Assembly (NCBI GenBank): GCA_011390155.1
Contig: JAABSW010000017.1
Coordinates: 1 to 51,497, forward strand
From: Clostridiaceae bacterium
Lineage (GTDB): Bacteria > Bacillota > Clostridia > Peptostreptococcales > Tindalliaceae
Length of the DNA stretch: 51,497 bases
Direction of reading: 5' to 3'
Below the pieces are notes generated by a model. It made no database searches. It saw only the letters and a list, made by a program, of their open reading frames with translations, and was not told where the DNA came from. Positions 36,283 to 44,021 of this stretch are shown here, one piece after another (position 1 is the stretch's first letter; each line of letters begins with the position of its first letter). The translations under genes and the position numbers were made by a program.

Positions 36283-37296
36283 CTATGTTGCGGTGACAAA
36301 CAGGATATACATCATCACCAGATAGCCAAGCAAGATGGCCATAGAATCCCATCCCAAGGTAAAAATAGTTCTTTTAGAACGATAGAAGAGGCCAATCACA
36401 GCAATGCTGCTGAAAATAATTCCTGCCACAGCGGTGATCATGTGCTGCATGTTCACCGCATGATACACCGATCCCCCCGTATAGGCCACATCAGTAACAA
36501 CAAGAATCATAATGTTAAAAACATTACTGCCCAGCACATTGCCCACTGCCATGTCATAGGCACCAATACGAATGGAGGCTATGGCGGCCACCAATTCTGG
36601 TAATGAAGTGGCTCCGGCAACCAGCAGTGTTCCTACGAAAGTCTGTCCCAATCCTGTTTGCAGTGCAATTCTATCTGCCATGACTGATAACATAATGCCC
36701 GCAATGACAATGACAACCGCCATGGCTGCAAAACCTGTAATGGCATGTTTTAATGTTTTTCCCGGAAGGTCCGTTGCGCTTTCTTCTTCAACCGTTTTTT
36801 CATCTAATTGTGTTCTTGTTTTTCCTTCATAACGCATCATGATGACGACTGAAAAAACATACAGGGCCATGAGAACCACACTATAACTGCTGACCCATCC
36901 GATGGTGAACTCAAGTATGCCATAGGGTGCTATCCAAATTGAAAGGATGCTGAACCCCGTGAGCAATATGCCAAACATGGCGGTTAAAATATGACTCTCC
37001 CGTACAATTTGTAAAAGGCCGCCCTTTCCCTGCACAATGTCGACAATGGCTAAAATCATCAAGTTAAACACATTGCTACCGTAAACATTACCAAAGGCAA
37101 TGTCCGGCGCACCAATGACCGCTGCCGATATACTGCTGGAAAACTCCGGCAAGCTGGTAACGCCTGCAATCAGAATGCCACCCACCAAACCTTGTCCAAG
37201 GGACGTATGGGCTGCCAATGTATCCCCATAACCTGCCAACCTGTTTCCTGCTAATATAACCAGTAATGCACTGAACGCAAAAGCGATGTATACCAT
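36283..37296 (-). CDS. Sodium/calcium exchanger-family membrane protein (CaCA, YrbG-like)
   Basis: 337 residues with about ten membrane segments in two inverted halves. Each half has the family's alpha-repeat: GVTSLPEFSSSI with GNVYGSNVFN in the first, and GATSLPELVAAI with GNVLGSNVFN in the second. The loop between the halves is short and charged. These antiporters move Ca2+ against Na+ or H+. The gene lies 92 bases after the SH3-domain gene and 56 before nnr on the same strand. Ion specificity cannot be told from sequence. Confidence 0.93.
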   Translation of the reverse strand: MVYIAFAFSALLVILAGNRLAGYGDTLAAHTSLGQGLVGGILIAGVTSLPEFSSSISAAVIGAPDIAFGNVYGSNVFNLMILAIVDIVQGKGGLLQIVRESHILTAMFGILLTGFSILSIWIAPYGILEFTIGWVSSYSVVLMALYVFSVVIMMRYEGKTRTQLDEKTVEEESATDLPGKTLKHAITGFAAMAVVIVIAGIMLSVMADRIALQTGLGQTFVGTLLVAGATSLPELVAAIASIRIGAYDMAVGNVLGSNVFNIMILVVTDVAYTGGSVYHAVNMQHMITAVAGIIFSSIAVIGLFYRSKRTIFTLGWDSMAILLGYLVMMYILFVTAT

Positions 37297-37388
37297 TCTC
37301 TTCTACTCCTGTCTTTTGTAACTTATATTCATCAGGGGTTTCGAAACTCTGTGCCACGGCGCTGTTCCAGATCAGAAGCCGTCCTCTA

Positions 37389-38009
37389 TTAGGGTCGACA
37401 TTTTTCGTAACGCTTGACATTTTTTTTATGAATGAAACCGATGACCCCATTCTCCGTTCGTACCTTTAACCATTTTTCATGGGTTTCATATACGACCAGC
37501 TGATCCCCCGGCACCAGGGTAACCTGAAACAAAGGTGCCTTAATCGTTGGTTCCTGCCTGATCACGGCTTCTTCAACGATCACCTCAGCTATGAGCCTGC
37601 AAACTCTTTTTTCTTCCATGATGAGCATTTGATCTTCTTCACGGTAAATCCAGTCAATGTTTAGGAAAGAGTCTATGAATGCTATGGGCAGGTATGGTTC
37701 ATTGTTATGCATTTGAACTGGTACCTCTATGTCCACAGGCCGGTTGTTTTCCATGTAGACGGCTGTCTCTGGCTGGAATTGAAAAACCTTATCTGTATAT
37801 GCTTCAACATATGATGCTTTTAACAAAAGTTCACCTTGTTCTTCTATAAAAACATCCCGTTGTGTCTGGAGAATTCCTTCCATATAAACCATCTGCGTAT
37901 TTTGTGGGTTCATCTCCGCTATTTCATCGGAGGGCCAATAATTTGTATAACCATAATAACCCGCTCCTGCCAACAATATGAGTGCCAAAAACACGATAAA
38001 TTTCTTCAC
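37389..38009 (-). CDS. Membrane-anchored SH3-domain protein with copper-amine-oxidase-like stalk domain
   Basis: 206 residues from a GTG start, chosen because AAGGGA lies eight bases upstream (38018-38023); the frame is open to an ATG at 38117. An N-terminal membrane helix (VKKFIVFLALILLAGAGYYGY) anchors an extracytoplasmic region. The middle part, ending with YLPIAFIDSFLNIDWIY, resembles the stalk domain found in many Gram-positive surface proteins. The end (about 145-206) is a bacterial SH3 domain with AVIRQEPTIKAPLFQ, KWLKVRT and IGFIHKKNV. It probably binds cell-wall peptides or glycans. Confidence 0.72.
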   Translation of the reverse strand: MKKFIVFLALILLAGAGYYGYTNYWPSDEIAEMNPQNTQMVYMEGILQTQRDVFIEEQGELLLKASYVEAYTDKVFQFQPETAVYMENNRPVDIEVPVQMHNNEPYLPIAFIDSFLNIDWIYREEDQMLIMEEKRVCRLIAEVIVEEAVIRQEPTIKAPLFQVTLVPGDQLVVYETHEKWLKVRTENGVIGFIHKKNVKRYEKCRP

Positions 38010-38135
38010 CAGAATCATTCCCTTCAACATAGCAGAAAAACTAAGATAGCCTGTACTGAAGTGCCTTCCAAATTGCCATAGAGCTATTTTCTCACAAAAT
38101 GAAGGGTAATACAACATGATCGATCAATGATCTAT

Positions 38136-38173
38136 CAAATCATAATCCATCTAACAAATCGTTATCCATCTAA
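38136..38173. repeat. Tandem 19-bp direct repeat over the korB stop codon
   Basis: Two adjacent copies (38136-38154 and 38155-38173) differ at two positions. One copy includes the last codons and TAA of korB, the other lies just beyond. A partial third unit may follow. It looks like a local duplication. Confidence 0.7.
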
Positions 38174-39034
38174 TCGAAAGCGTGCTGTCCACCGCTGAAA
38201 CTTCTCAGCCGTAGGTTCCAAAGGAACTTCTATCATCGGTGGATTATTGGCAAGGTGATGGTTCTCTTCAAAGGTTGGTTCCCCAGTTTTCCTAAAGATA
38301 ATGCCCCTCATAAGTCCCTGGGTTTCCTGAAGCACTGACAGGGCACTTGTCAGGTTTTCCGGATCATCATGGCCAGCTTGTTCACATGTCACCAGATGCT
38401 TACGAAACCAATCATAGGTATTGGTTTTGTTGTAGGTAATACAGGGGCTGAATATATTGATGAGTGAAAACCCCTTATGGTCTATACCCGCTTTGATCAG
38501 TTCCACCAGTTCTTCCTGTTCAGCGGAAAAACCCTGGGCATAAAAACTGGCGCCGGCTCCCAATGCCAGCAAACCAGGGTGTACAGGTGTGTCCTGGGCG
38601 CCTTCAGGTGCCGATTTTGTCTTTAGTCCCACTTGACTCACAGGAGAGGTGTGACCTTTTGTCAGCCCGTACACCTGGTTGTTCATGACCAGGTATGTTA
38701 TGTTCACATTTCTGCGAATGGCATGAAGGGTATGACTCATGCCGATGGCATAAGCATCGCCATCTCCACCAGCTGCCACCACTGTCAAGTCTTTGTTGGA
38801 AAGTTTCACACTTTGTGCAACAGGTAAACTCCTGCCATGTACACTATGAAACCCATAGGTATTCATGTAGCCCGATATACGCCCTGAACACCCAATACCA
38901 CTGACCACTGCCATCTTCTCTCTTGGAATTTCCAAATGAGCTGCAGCAAGCTGAATCGAACGCAACACTGAAAAGTCACCACAACCAGGGCACCAGGTGG
39001 GGTGTACGCCATTGCTATAATCCTTCATATTCAT
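38162..39034 (-). CDS. korB: 2-oxoacid:ferredoxin oxidoreductase, beta subunit
   Basis: 290 residues. This is the thiamine-diphosphate subunit: HPTWCPGCGDFSVL with C15 and C18 early on, and the TPP/Mg motif GGDGDAYAIGMSH ending at NNQVYGLTKGHTSP. With KorA it oxidatively decarboxylates a 2-oxoacid (2-oxoglutarate-type) to acyl-CoA while reducing ferredoxin. The start overlaps the korA stop by four bases, so the subunits are translationally coupled. There is no separate ferredoxin (delta) subunit, as in two-subunit KorAB enzymes. Exact substrate not resolved. Confidence 0.93.
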   Translation of the reverse strand: MNMKDYSNGVHPTWCPGCGDFSVLRSIQLAAAHLEIPREKMAVVSGIGCSGRISGYMNTYGFHSVHGRSLPVAQSVKLSNKDLTVVAAGGDGDAYAIGMSHTLHAIRRNVNITYLVMNNQVYGLTKGHTSPVSQVGLKTKSAPEGAQDTPVHPGLLALGAGASFYAQGFSAEQEELVELIKAGIDHKGFSLINIFSPCITYNKTNTYDWFRKHLVTCEQAGHDDPENLTSALSVLQETQGLMRGIIFRKTGEPTFEENHHLANNPPMIEVPLEPTAEKFQRWTARFRLDG

Positions 39035-40740
39035 TCATTGCACCACCTTTCCAGTTGCGCTGCCACGTCTTTGGTGCGAAAAGCCTCACCGTCATATTTT
39101 GTGAGACTGATGATTTTATCATGAAAACCCAGTTCCTGCTTAATGATCCCTGCCAACTGACCCCTCTGGTTTTGTTCCATAATAACGATTTTACTGTACC
39201 TGGAAAACAGTTTTTTAAGCTGGTCCACAGGCAAAGGTTTAATTCGTGCTATATGGGCAATGTCAACCTTCAAACCAAAGTCTTTCACTGTTGTTTTCAA
39301 CACTCCCCAGTTTGAACCAAAGGTAAGGCACAAAATCTTTCCTTCCCGTTCTTCGACGGAAAGGCTGTTTTGATCCTGTAAAGAGGCAAATTTCCTGTTT
39401 CGTTTGTTCATCATCTTCGCCCTGTTGCCTTTTCGATCAGAAGGCCTGCCGGTAACGGTATGCTCCAGACCAGTGACTTTATGGATGCCCCCCTTTGTAC
39501 CTGGAAAAACCCGCGGCGAGATGCCCGTTTCTGTTAAGGCATACCGCTCAAAGGCATCTTCATTATCTTCCATCAGGTCTTTTTCAACGGCTATCACACC
39601 CCTGTTGATGTCAGGTTGCCGGTATCTAATGGCTTCAATGGTCTGAGGCGATAAGCTGAGGTTAAAATCGGACAACAAAATTACTGGGCACTGGTACTCT
39701 TCTGCAAGGTTAAAGGCATCTATGGTTAACTCATAACATTCTTCAATGGTGGAAGGCGAGAGAATGATCATCGGAAATTCACCATGGCCCGCATGGTAGA
39801 GTGCGGCCAAATCACTTTGTTCATTTCTTGTTGGCATGCCTGTGCTGGGACCAGATCGCTGGGCATCAACCACCACCAGTGGTGTTTCAGTCATACCGGC
39901 AAGGCCCAGGCCTTCCATCATCAATGTAAGTCCCGGACCCGATGTGGCTGTCATGCTTCGCACCCCGGCATAAGAAGCACCAATGCACATGGTCACAGCT
40001 GCAATTTCATCTTCGGCCTGTATCATTAATCCTTCTTCGTCAGGAAGAACACGGCTCATGATCTCCATTATGTCTGAAGCCGGTGTAATGGGATAGGCCG
40101 CCACAAAACGACATCCCGCCATTAAAGCACCCAAGGCAATGGCATCATTTCCCATAAGCATCATGACCTCCTGCTTGCTTTGGGATAGAACAGGTATTCC
40201 TTTACGTCCTTCCAGCTTTTCCACCTGTGTGGTGTAAGCCCCATGAAGCACCAACATGTTTTCATTGACCACCTTTTCACCTTTTCGCTGGTATGACCTT
40301 TTGATGGATTCTTCCAGCACACCTCTGTCAATGTCCAGCATTTTCCCTAAAAACCCAATGGCACAGGTGTTTTTCATCAGCGGTGATCCATGTTCTTTTG
40401 CCAATTTTGTCAGGGGCAATGAAACAATTGCCGCGTCTTCCATTCCCAGCTTTTCATCCGCCAGCATTAAACCATCTTCAGATAATAAATGCCTGTTTTC
40501 GTCTATGGTTTCATGATCAAAGGCCATTATGATGTTAATGTTTGAAGTGACACAGGTTACTGGCTCATCACTGATGGTGATCATAATATGGGTGTTGCCG
40601 CCTTTGATTCTTGAAGAAAACTTACGTTCTCCATATGTATAATATCCAATGCCCGAGAGGGCTTTCATTAAATTAATTCCAGTACTTGCAACCCCTTCTC
40701 CCTGGATGCCACCTATCAATATGGTTCTTTTCCAACTCAC
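39031..40740 (-). CDS. korA: 2-oxoacid:ferredoxin oxidoreductase, fused gamma-alpha subunit
   Basis: 569 residues from a GTG start set by AAAGGAGG directly upstream; an ATG six codons earlier overlaps that site and is unlikely. The N-terminal gamma domain (about 1-185) has GGIQGEGVASTGINL and SSRIKGGNTHI. The alpha (pyrimidine-binding) domain follows with GNDAIALGALMAGCRFVAAYPITPASDI, read here in parts, and MTATSGPGLTLM. The C-terminal domain has LTFGSNWG and VIMEQNQRGQLAG. It pairs with korB immediately downstream. The fusion of gamma and alpha is standard for this KorA type. Confidence 0.93.
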   Translation of the reverse strand: MSWKRTILIGGIQGEGVASTGINLMKALSGIGYYTYGERKFSSRIKGGNTHIMITISDEPVTCVTSNINIIMAFDHETIDENRHLLSEDGLMLADEKLGMEDAAIVSLPLTKLAKEHGSPLMKNTCAIGFLGKMLDIDRGVLEESIKRSYQRKGEKVVNENMLVLHGAYTTQVEKLEGRKGIPVLSQSKQEVMMLMGNDAIALGALMAGCRFVAAYPITPASDIMEIMSRVLPDEEGLMIQAEDEIAAVTMCIGASYAGVRSMTATSGPGLTLMMEGLGLAGMTETPLVVVDAQRSGPSTGMPTRNEQSDLAALYHAGHGEFPMIILSPSTIEECYELTIDAFNLAEEYQCPVILLSDFNLSLSPQTIEAIRYRQPDINRGVIAVEKDLMEDNEDAFERYALTETGISPRVFPGTKGGIHKVTGLEHTVTGRPSDRKGNRAKMMNKRNRKFASLQDQNSLSVEEREGKILCLTFGSNWGVLKTTVKDFGLKVDIAHIARIKPLPVDQLKKLFSRYSKIVIMEQNQRGQLAGIIKQELGFHDKIISLTKYDGEAFRTKDVAAQLERWCNE

Positions 40741-40880
40741 CTTAATTCCTCCTTTCAAGGGTTATCCTCTTTACATACATACCATCAGGAACAATACTCA
40801 AACGTTAATCATCTGTCATTCAAAGTGTTCTCACCATGGAGTGTTTATTGCATTCAAAAACCAATTCCATTCAAAACCAC

Positions 40881-40909
40881 TTGAATTTCTCGGTAGAGTT
40901 TCGTAGAAT
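40881..40909 (+). promoter_or_regulatory. Sigma-A promoter of the bacteriohemerythrin gene
   Basis: TTGAAT (40881-40886) and TAGAAT (40904-40909) are separated by exactly 17 bases, placing the start near 40916, about 49 bases before the ATG at 40965. Confidence 0.6.
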
Positions 40910-40964
40910 AGGTGTTGAGGATTTTTACTTACATCAGTCGATACATCAGACAAGGAGGTTGATC

Positions 40965-41378
40965 ATGTTTAAATGGCAAGAGAGTTTTAGCAGTAACGTG
41001 AAGGAATTTGATGAACAGCATAAAAAATTGTTCGCTTTGGGCAATCAATTACTGGATGTGGTACATGCCAGTCGTAACACAGATCATTATGACGATATCA
41101 TGGAGGCGTTGGATGAACTGAAAGAATACACCGTCTACCATTTTAATGCTGAAGAAGAACTGATGCTAACGTATAATTACCCAAAATTGATGTCACACAA
41201 GATGCAGCATAAGAAATTTCTCGGCAAAGTGGAAGAACTGTTAAGCAAAGACATTGACAAAAACCAGGTTGACGTGACCCTTGAATTGCTAACATTTTTG
41301 GCTGACTGGATTCAAAACCACATTCTTGTGACCGACAGTCAGTATGGTGATTTTTTTAATAAACATGGAGAATATTAG
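40965..41378 (+). CDS. Bacteriohemerythrin (single-domain O2-binding diiron protein)
   Basis: 137 residues, usual single-domain length. The seven diiron ligands are all visible: H19 (DEQHKKLF), H59 and E63 (YHFNAEEE), H78 and H82 (SHKMQHKKF), H119 and D124 (QNHILVTD). It reversibly binds O2 and probably delivers or buffers oxygen, or serves as a scavenger in an anaerobe. The ATG at 40965 is chosen because CAAGGAGG lies eight bases upstream; the frame is open further upstream but crosses the promoter. A bidirectional terminator follows. Confidence 0.95.
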   Translation: MFKWQESFSSNVKEFDEQHKKLFALGNQLLDVVHASRNTDHYDDIMEALDELKEYTVYHFNAEEELMLTYNYPKLMSHKMQHKKFLGKVEELLSKDIDKNQVDVTLELLTFLADWIQNHILVTDSQYGDFFNKHGEY

Positions 41379-41386
41379 CTTTTATG

Positions 41387-41414
41387 AAAAAACTGCCCCT
41401 TAAGGCAGTTTTTT
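41387..41414. terminator. Bidirectional rho-independent terminator
   Basis: AAAACTGCC, a six-base loop and GGCAGTTTT form the stem, with T-runs on both strands. It ends the hemerythrin transcript on the plus strand and the MFS-selenoprotein transcript on the minus strand. Confidence 0.9.
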
Positions 41415-41418
41415 ATTA

Positions 41419-41443
41419 TCTGTCGTATGTTGTCTGTCGTATG
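41419..41443. repeat. 11-bp direct repeat with 14-base period
   Basis: TCTGTCGTATG occurs at 41419-41429 and again at 41433-41443, just beyond the stop of the selenoprotein gene. No function assigned. Confidence 0.6.
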
Positions 41444-41444
41444 C

Positions 41445-41726
41445 TTAAGCTTTCGTCTCAAAGATCGTGTAAAACCACAAAAAGTGGCTGACATGTAACG
41501 TCACCCTCTTTTTTTTGTTCATCAATGATGAGTGGACGTACACTGTGATGTTTTCATTTGTTGTGATGGTTGTATAGAGTGATTCATCTTCCGGGGGTTC
41601 TGTCGTCACCGACGACGTGATAGGATTACCTCAACACCCTTTGGCTTTTGGCAGCTGAAGGGTTAAGGTATCCAACCCTCTTTTTTTCATAAAGCGCACC
41701 AGTTTATCAGTAAGCATTACTTCCAT
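41445..41726 (-). CDS. Probable selenoprotein of the small CC/Se-motif family (in-frame TGA = Sec32)
   Basis: A 93-codon frame starts at an ATG with GAGGG six bases upstream, meets a TGA at codon 32 (41631-41633) and continues 61 sense codons to TAA. The residue before TGA is cysteine, giving G-C-U-G-N-P. The segment before (DKLVRFMKKRGLDTLTLQL) and the segment after (ITVYVHSSL, then VTLHVSHFLWFYTIFE) have the strand-helix pattern I recall for the clostridial CC/Se-motif family, where the position is Cys or Sec in a Cys-Cys/Cys-Sec pair. A stem-loop of bacterial SECIS type begins 15 bases after the TGA. A redox role is inferred. The gene begins 46 bases after the MFS gene and ends at a shared terminator, so both ends make sense as a real transcription unit. 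If selenocysteine were not inserted the product would be a 31-residue stub. Confidence 0.75.
41602..41633 (-). other. Sec TGA codon with putative bacterial SECIS hairpin
   Basis: TGA at 41633-41631 is followed after 14 bases by GTCGTC-GGT-GACGAC (41616-41602), a perfect 6-bp stem with G first in the loop. The loop lies 21-23 bases beyond the TGA, inside the 16-37 base window described for SelB-binding elements. The stem is in the coding frame. Confidence 0.65.
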
Positions 41727-41772
41727 TAATAACCCTCATTTCAATCGTCACATTCCATCCAATCAGAACCTA

Positions 41773-42951
41773 TTAAATGGTGGATGCACCCGCTTTGGGT
41801 GGCAGTTTTCCATCAATCACTTTTAGATAAATCAATACCATTAATCCAGCTAACGTAGATAAACCAAAGAATAAGTACACCGATAAGATGTTTGACACAT
41901 CCAGCAACACCCCGCCAAAAAACTGACAAAAGATGCCACCCATGCCAATACCCGCAGAAGAATACAGTGTCATGGCGGTGGTCTTCAATTCAGGCACAGC
42001 TGCCTCAGACACATACTGGGCAGCACTGACAATGTATAACCCCACAGACAGGCCCTGGACAATAAACAGCAACAGCATAAATTGTGGGGACGGCCCTGTG
42101 CTGTACCATATCCATCGAGCTGCAGAAAGGGCTGTGGCAAATATCATGGTGTTTTCCAGGCCCATTTTTTTTATGATAGGGCCAGAAAGTTTCATCATGG
42201 GCGCCTCGCTGCCGGAAAACAGGAGAAACGCCAAGCCAATCCCAGCCAGGGAACCTCCCACATGCTCAAAGAGCAGGCTGTAATAGTTATTATTGGCCAC
42301 AACTGGGCCGAAGACAAAAAAAGTGCCCAATAAAATTAACCGGTACCTTGGTAAAATGATCAACTTTTTCAAACCAGGAATCAGGGCAATTCTCATTTCT
42401 TCATTTACTTCTTCTTTTTGCCTAAAACCCAGTGAAGCCACCAGGTATGCAAGAAAATAAAAAGGAAAAATGACCCATAAACCAACCCACTCACTGACAT
42501 TACTGACAGTGAACACAGCGATGGCGAATCCGATGGCACCATATTGTCGAAAGTTACCAAAAGTAAGGTTCAGCTTTGCCGCTGCTTTTATGCCCAAAGT
42601 GTCTGATATGGGAGCGTTTGCCCCTTGAAAGATGTGTACCAAGGAGTATAGAAAGAGAAAAATCCAAAAAGAACGAATGAAGGGCAGTATTAAAGCCAAA
42701 CTTCCAGCTATTAAAAGAGAAACTTTCAACACCGTCACCGTTCTTCTAGTTTTGTCACAGATTAAACCCCACAAAGGCTGGGCAAAGATTAACATCAAAG
42801 AGCCCGCAGACATAACCAAACCTATTTGAGTACCTGTAAAACCAATTTGTTCCAAATATAATGCCAGCAGCGAGTACAGCGCACCGATGGCGAAATAAAT
42901 TCCTGCAAATAATAAACGATATTGATTTTGTATATTAATCACTTCCCACAT
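41773..42951 (-). CDS. MFS transporter (LacY/nucleoside-symporter-like, MFS_1_like)
   Basis: 392 residues with about twelve membrane segments. The opening FAGIYFAIGALYSLLALYLEQIGFTG and the first-loop motif PLWGLICDKTRRT are typical of the MFS_1_like group that includes LacY, NupG and HcaT relatives. The transported compound cannot be told. The ribosome-binding site before the ATG is weak; a GTG at codon 4 is an alternative. The selenoprotein gene follows after 46 bases, probably on the same transcript. Confidence 0.85.
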   Translation of the reverse strand: MWEVINIQNQYRLLFAGIYFAIGALYSLLALYLEQIGFTGTQIGLVMSAGSLMLIFAQPLWGLICDKTRRTVTVLKVSLLIAGSLALILPFIRSFWIFLFLYSLVHIFQGANAPISDTLGIKAAAKLNLTFGNFRQYGAIGFAIAVFTVSNVSEWVGLWVIFPFYFLAYLVASLGFRQKEEVNEEMRIALIPGLKKLIILPRYRLILLGTFFVFGPVVANNNYYSLLFEHVGGSLAGIGLAFLLFSGSEAPMMKLSGPIIKKMGLENTMIFATALSAARWIWYSTGPSPQFMLLLFIVQGLSVGLYIVSAAQYVSEAAVPELKTTAMTLYSSAGIGMGGIFCQFFGGVLLDVSNILSVYLFFGLSTLAGLMVLIYLKVIDGKLPPKAGASTI

Positions 42952-42984
42952 TTACTTAATCATTGTTGTTCCTTATCGTTGTTT

Positions 42985-43020
42985 CTTAAACACATTCCAT
43001 GAATCAAAGGAATGTTTAAG
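42985..43020. repeat. Inverted repeat downstream of the YjbQ gene
   Basis: CTTAAAC(AC)ATTCC and GGAATGTTTAAG pair over 12 bp with a two-base bulge and a ten-base loop. It lies just past the YjbQ stop and before the MFS start. No T-run follows, so it may be a weak terminator or an operator. Confidence 0.5.
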
Positions 43021-43027
43021 AATTCGT

Positions 43028-43444
43028 CTATTCACCAATGATTTTAACCAATACCCGTTTGCGGCGCTTGCCGTCAAATTCTCCGTAAAAGATTTGTTCC
43101 CATGGTCCAAAATCCAGTTTGCCCTCTGATACTGCCACCACCACTTCTCTGCCCATGATGGTCCGTTTCAAATGCGCGTCGGCATTGTCTTCATACCCAT
43201 TGTGACGGTATTGTGTATGGGGTTTTTCAGGAGCGAGTTTTTCCAGCCAGATTTCAAAATCATGGTGAAGGCCTGACTCATTGTCATTGATAAACACACT
43301 GGAAGTAATGTGCATGGCGTTACATAACAACAAACCTTCCTGAATACCACTTTCACGAAGGCAAGCTTCAACCTCAGAGGTTATGTTTAACAACTGTCTT
43401 CGATTGGGTACGTTAAACCACAACTCTTTTCGATATGAATTCAT
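43028..43444 (-). CDS. YjbQ/UPF0047 family protein (secondary thiamine-phosphate synthase type)
   Basis: 138 residues, cytoplasmic. The family's conserved elements are visible: [20 protein letters not shown], read in parts, the [12 protein letters not shown] segment and the C-terminal [16 protein letters not shown] stretch, with histidines that form a metal site in solved relatives. Some members complement thiE-deficient E. coli, but the true role is uncertain. The ATG at 43444 is chosen because AAGGAGGG lies eight bases upstream; TTG codons just before it are less likely. Confidence 0.92.
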   Translation of the reverse strand: MNSYRKELWFNVPNRRQLLNITSEVEACLRESGIQEGLLLCNAMHITSSVFINDNESGLHHDFEIWLEKLAPEKPHTQYRHNGYEDNADAHLKRTIMGREVVVAVSEGKLDFGPWEQIFYGEFDGKRRKRVLVKIIGE

Positions 43445-43614
43445 CAACAATCCCTCCTTCAGTACATTCTATCCCATCGTACTAAAAAGTCAATCCGGTA
43501 CATATCAGTTATTCAGCAAAACCCCTTGTTTACACTTGGTATGTTTTCATCGCTGGAAATGCAGTGAATTAAATGTACACCATGGGGATGACCACATCAT
43601 ATTACCCTTATTTC

Positions 43615-43644
43615 TTGACAATAAACGAGTTTACAGTTTATGAT
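43615..43644 (+). promoter_or_regulatory. Sigma-A promoter with TAAAC/GTTTA half-sites
   Basis: Perfect TTGACA (43615-43620) and TATGAT (43639-43644) are 18 bases apart. AGTTTAC (43628-43634) and its complement GTAAACT (43657-43663) flank the -10 element, with another TAAAC at 43622-43626, so a repressor could bind here. It should drive the coiled-coil, deacetylase and DegV genes. Confidence 0.7.
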
Positions 43645-43692
43645 AAATGAGTTAGCGTAAACTGGCATCCGCCCTAATGGAGGAAATAATAA

Positions 43693-44007
43693 ATGAACAT
43701 CATGGGTAAAGAAAAAAAATGGATCTTTGTATTTACCATCCTTGCCATATCACTGCTGATCAATACCGTTTTTGCTGTACAAATATACCAGCGCCAGGAA
43801 AAAATGCATGCAACCAGTTTGCAGGAGTTGGATGAACTTAACCGACAATGGAGTGATGAGTATTCAACCCTAAGCAATGATTTTCTTGAAACCGTATCTG
43901 AATTGCAAATGCAACTGACAGAACAGGAAAAAACATTGGCAGATACCACCGCTCGGCTGGAATGGCTTGCCGAAGAAAATGAACTGCTAAAAAAAAAATT
44001 ACAATAA
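43693..44007 (+). CDS. Membrane-anchored coiled-coil protein, probable N-terminal part of the deacetylase gene
   Basis: 104 residues: short basic N-terminus, one membrane helix (about 10-30, WIFVFTILAISLLINTVFAV) and an extracytoplasmic coiled coil to the end (QEKMHATSLQELDELN, LTEQEKTLADTTARLEWLAEENELLKK). GGAGG precedes the ATG. The frame ends just after an A10 run at 43989-43998. Alone it would be a small FtsL/DivIC-like anchor, but the deacetylase 14 bases downstream lacks any export signal and lies in the -1 frame, open from the A10 tract onward. The two are best read as one membrane-tethered enzyme split by an indel or joined by slippage. Confidence 0.8.
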   Translation: MNIMGKEKKWIFVFTILAISLLINTVFAVQIYQRQEKMHATSLQELDELNRQWSDEYSTLSNDFLETVSELQMQLTEQEKTLADTTARLEWLAEENELLKKKLQ

Positions 44008-44021
44008 AGCAGGGCAGTTTC

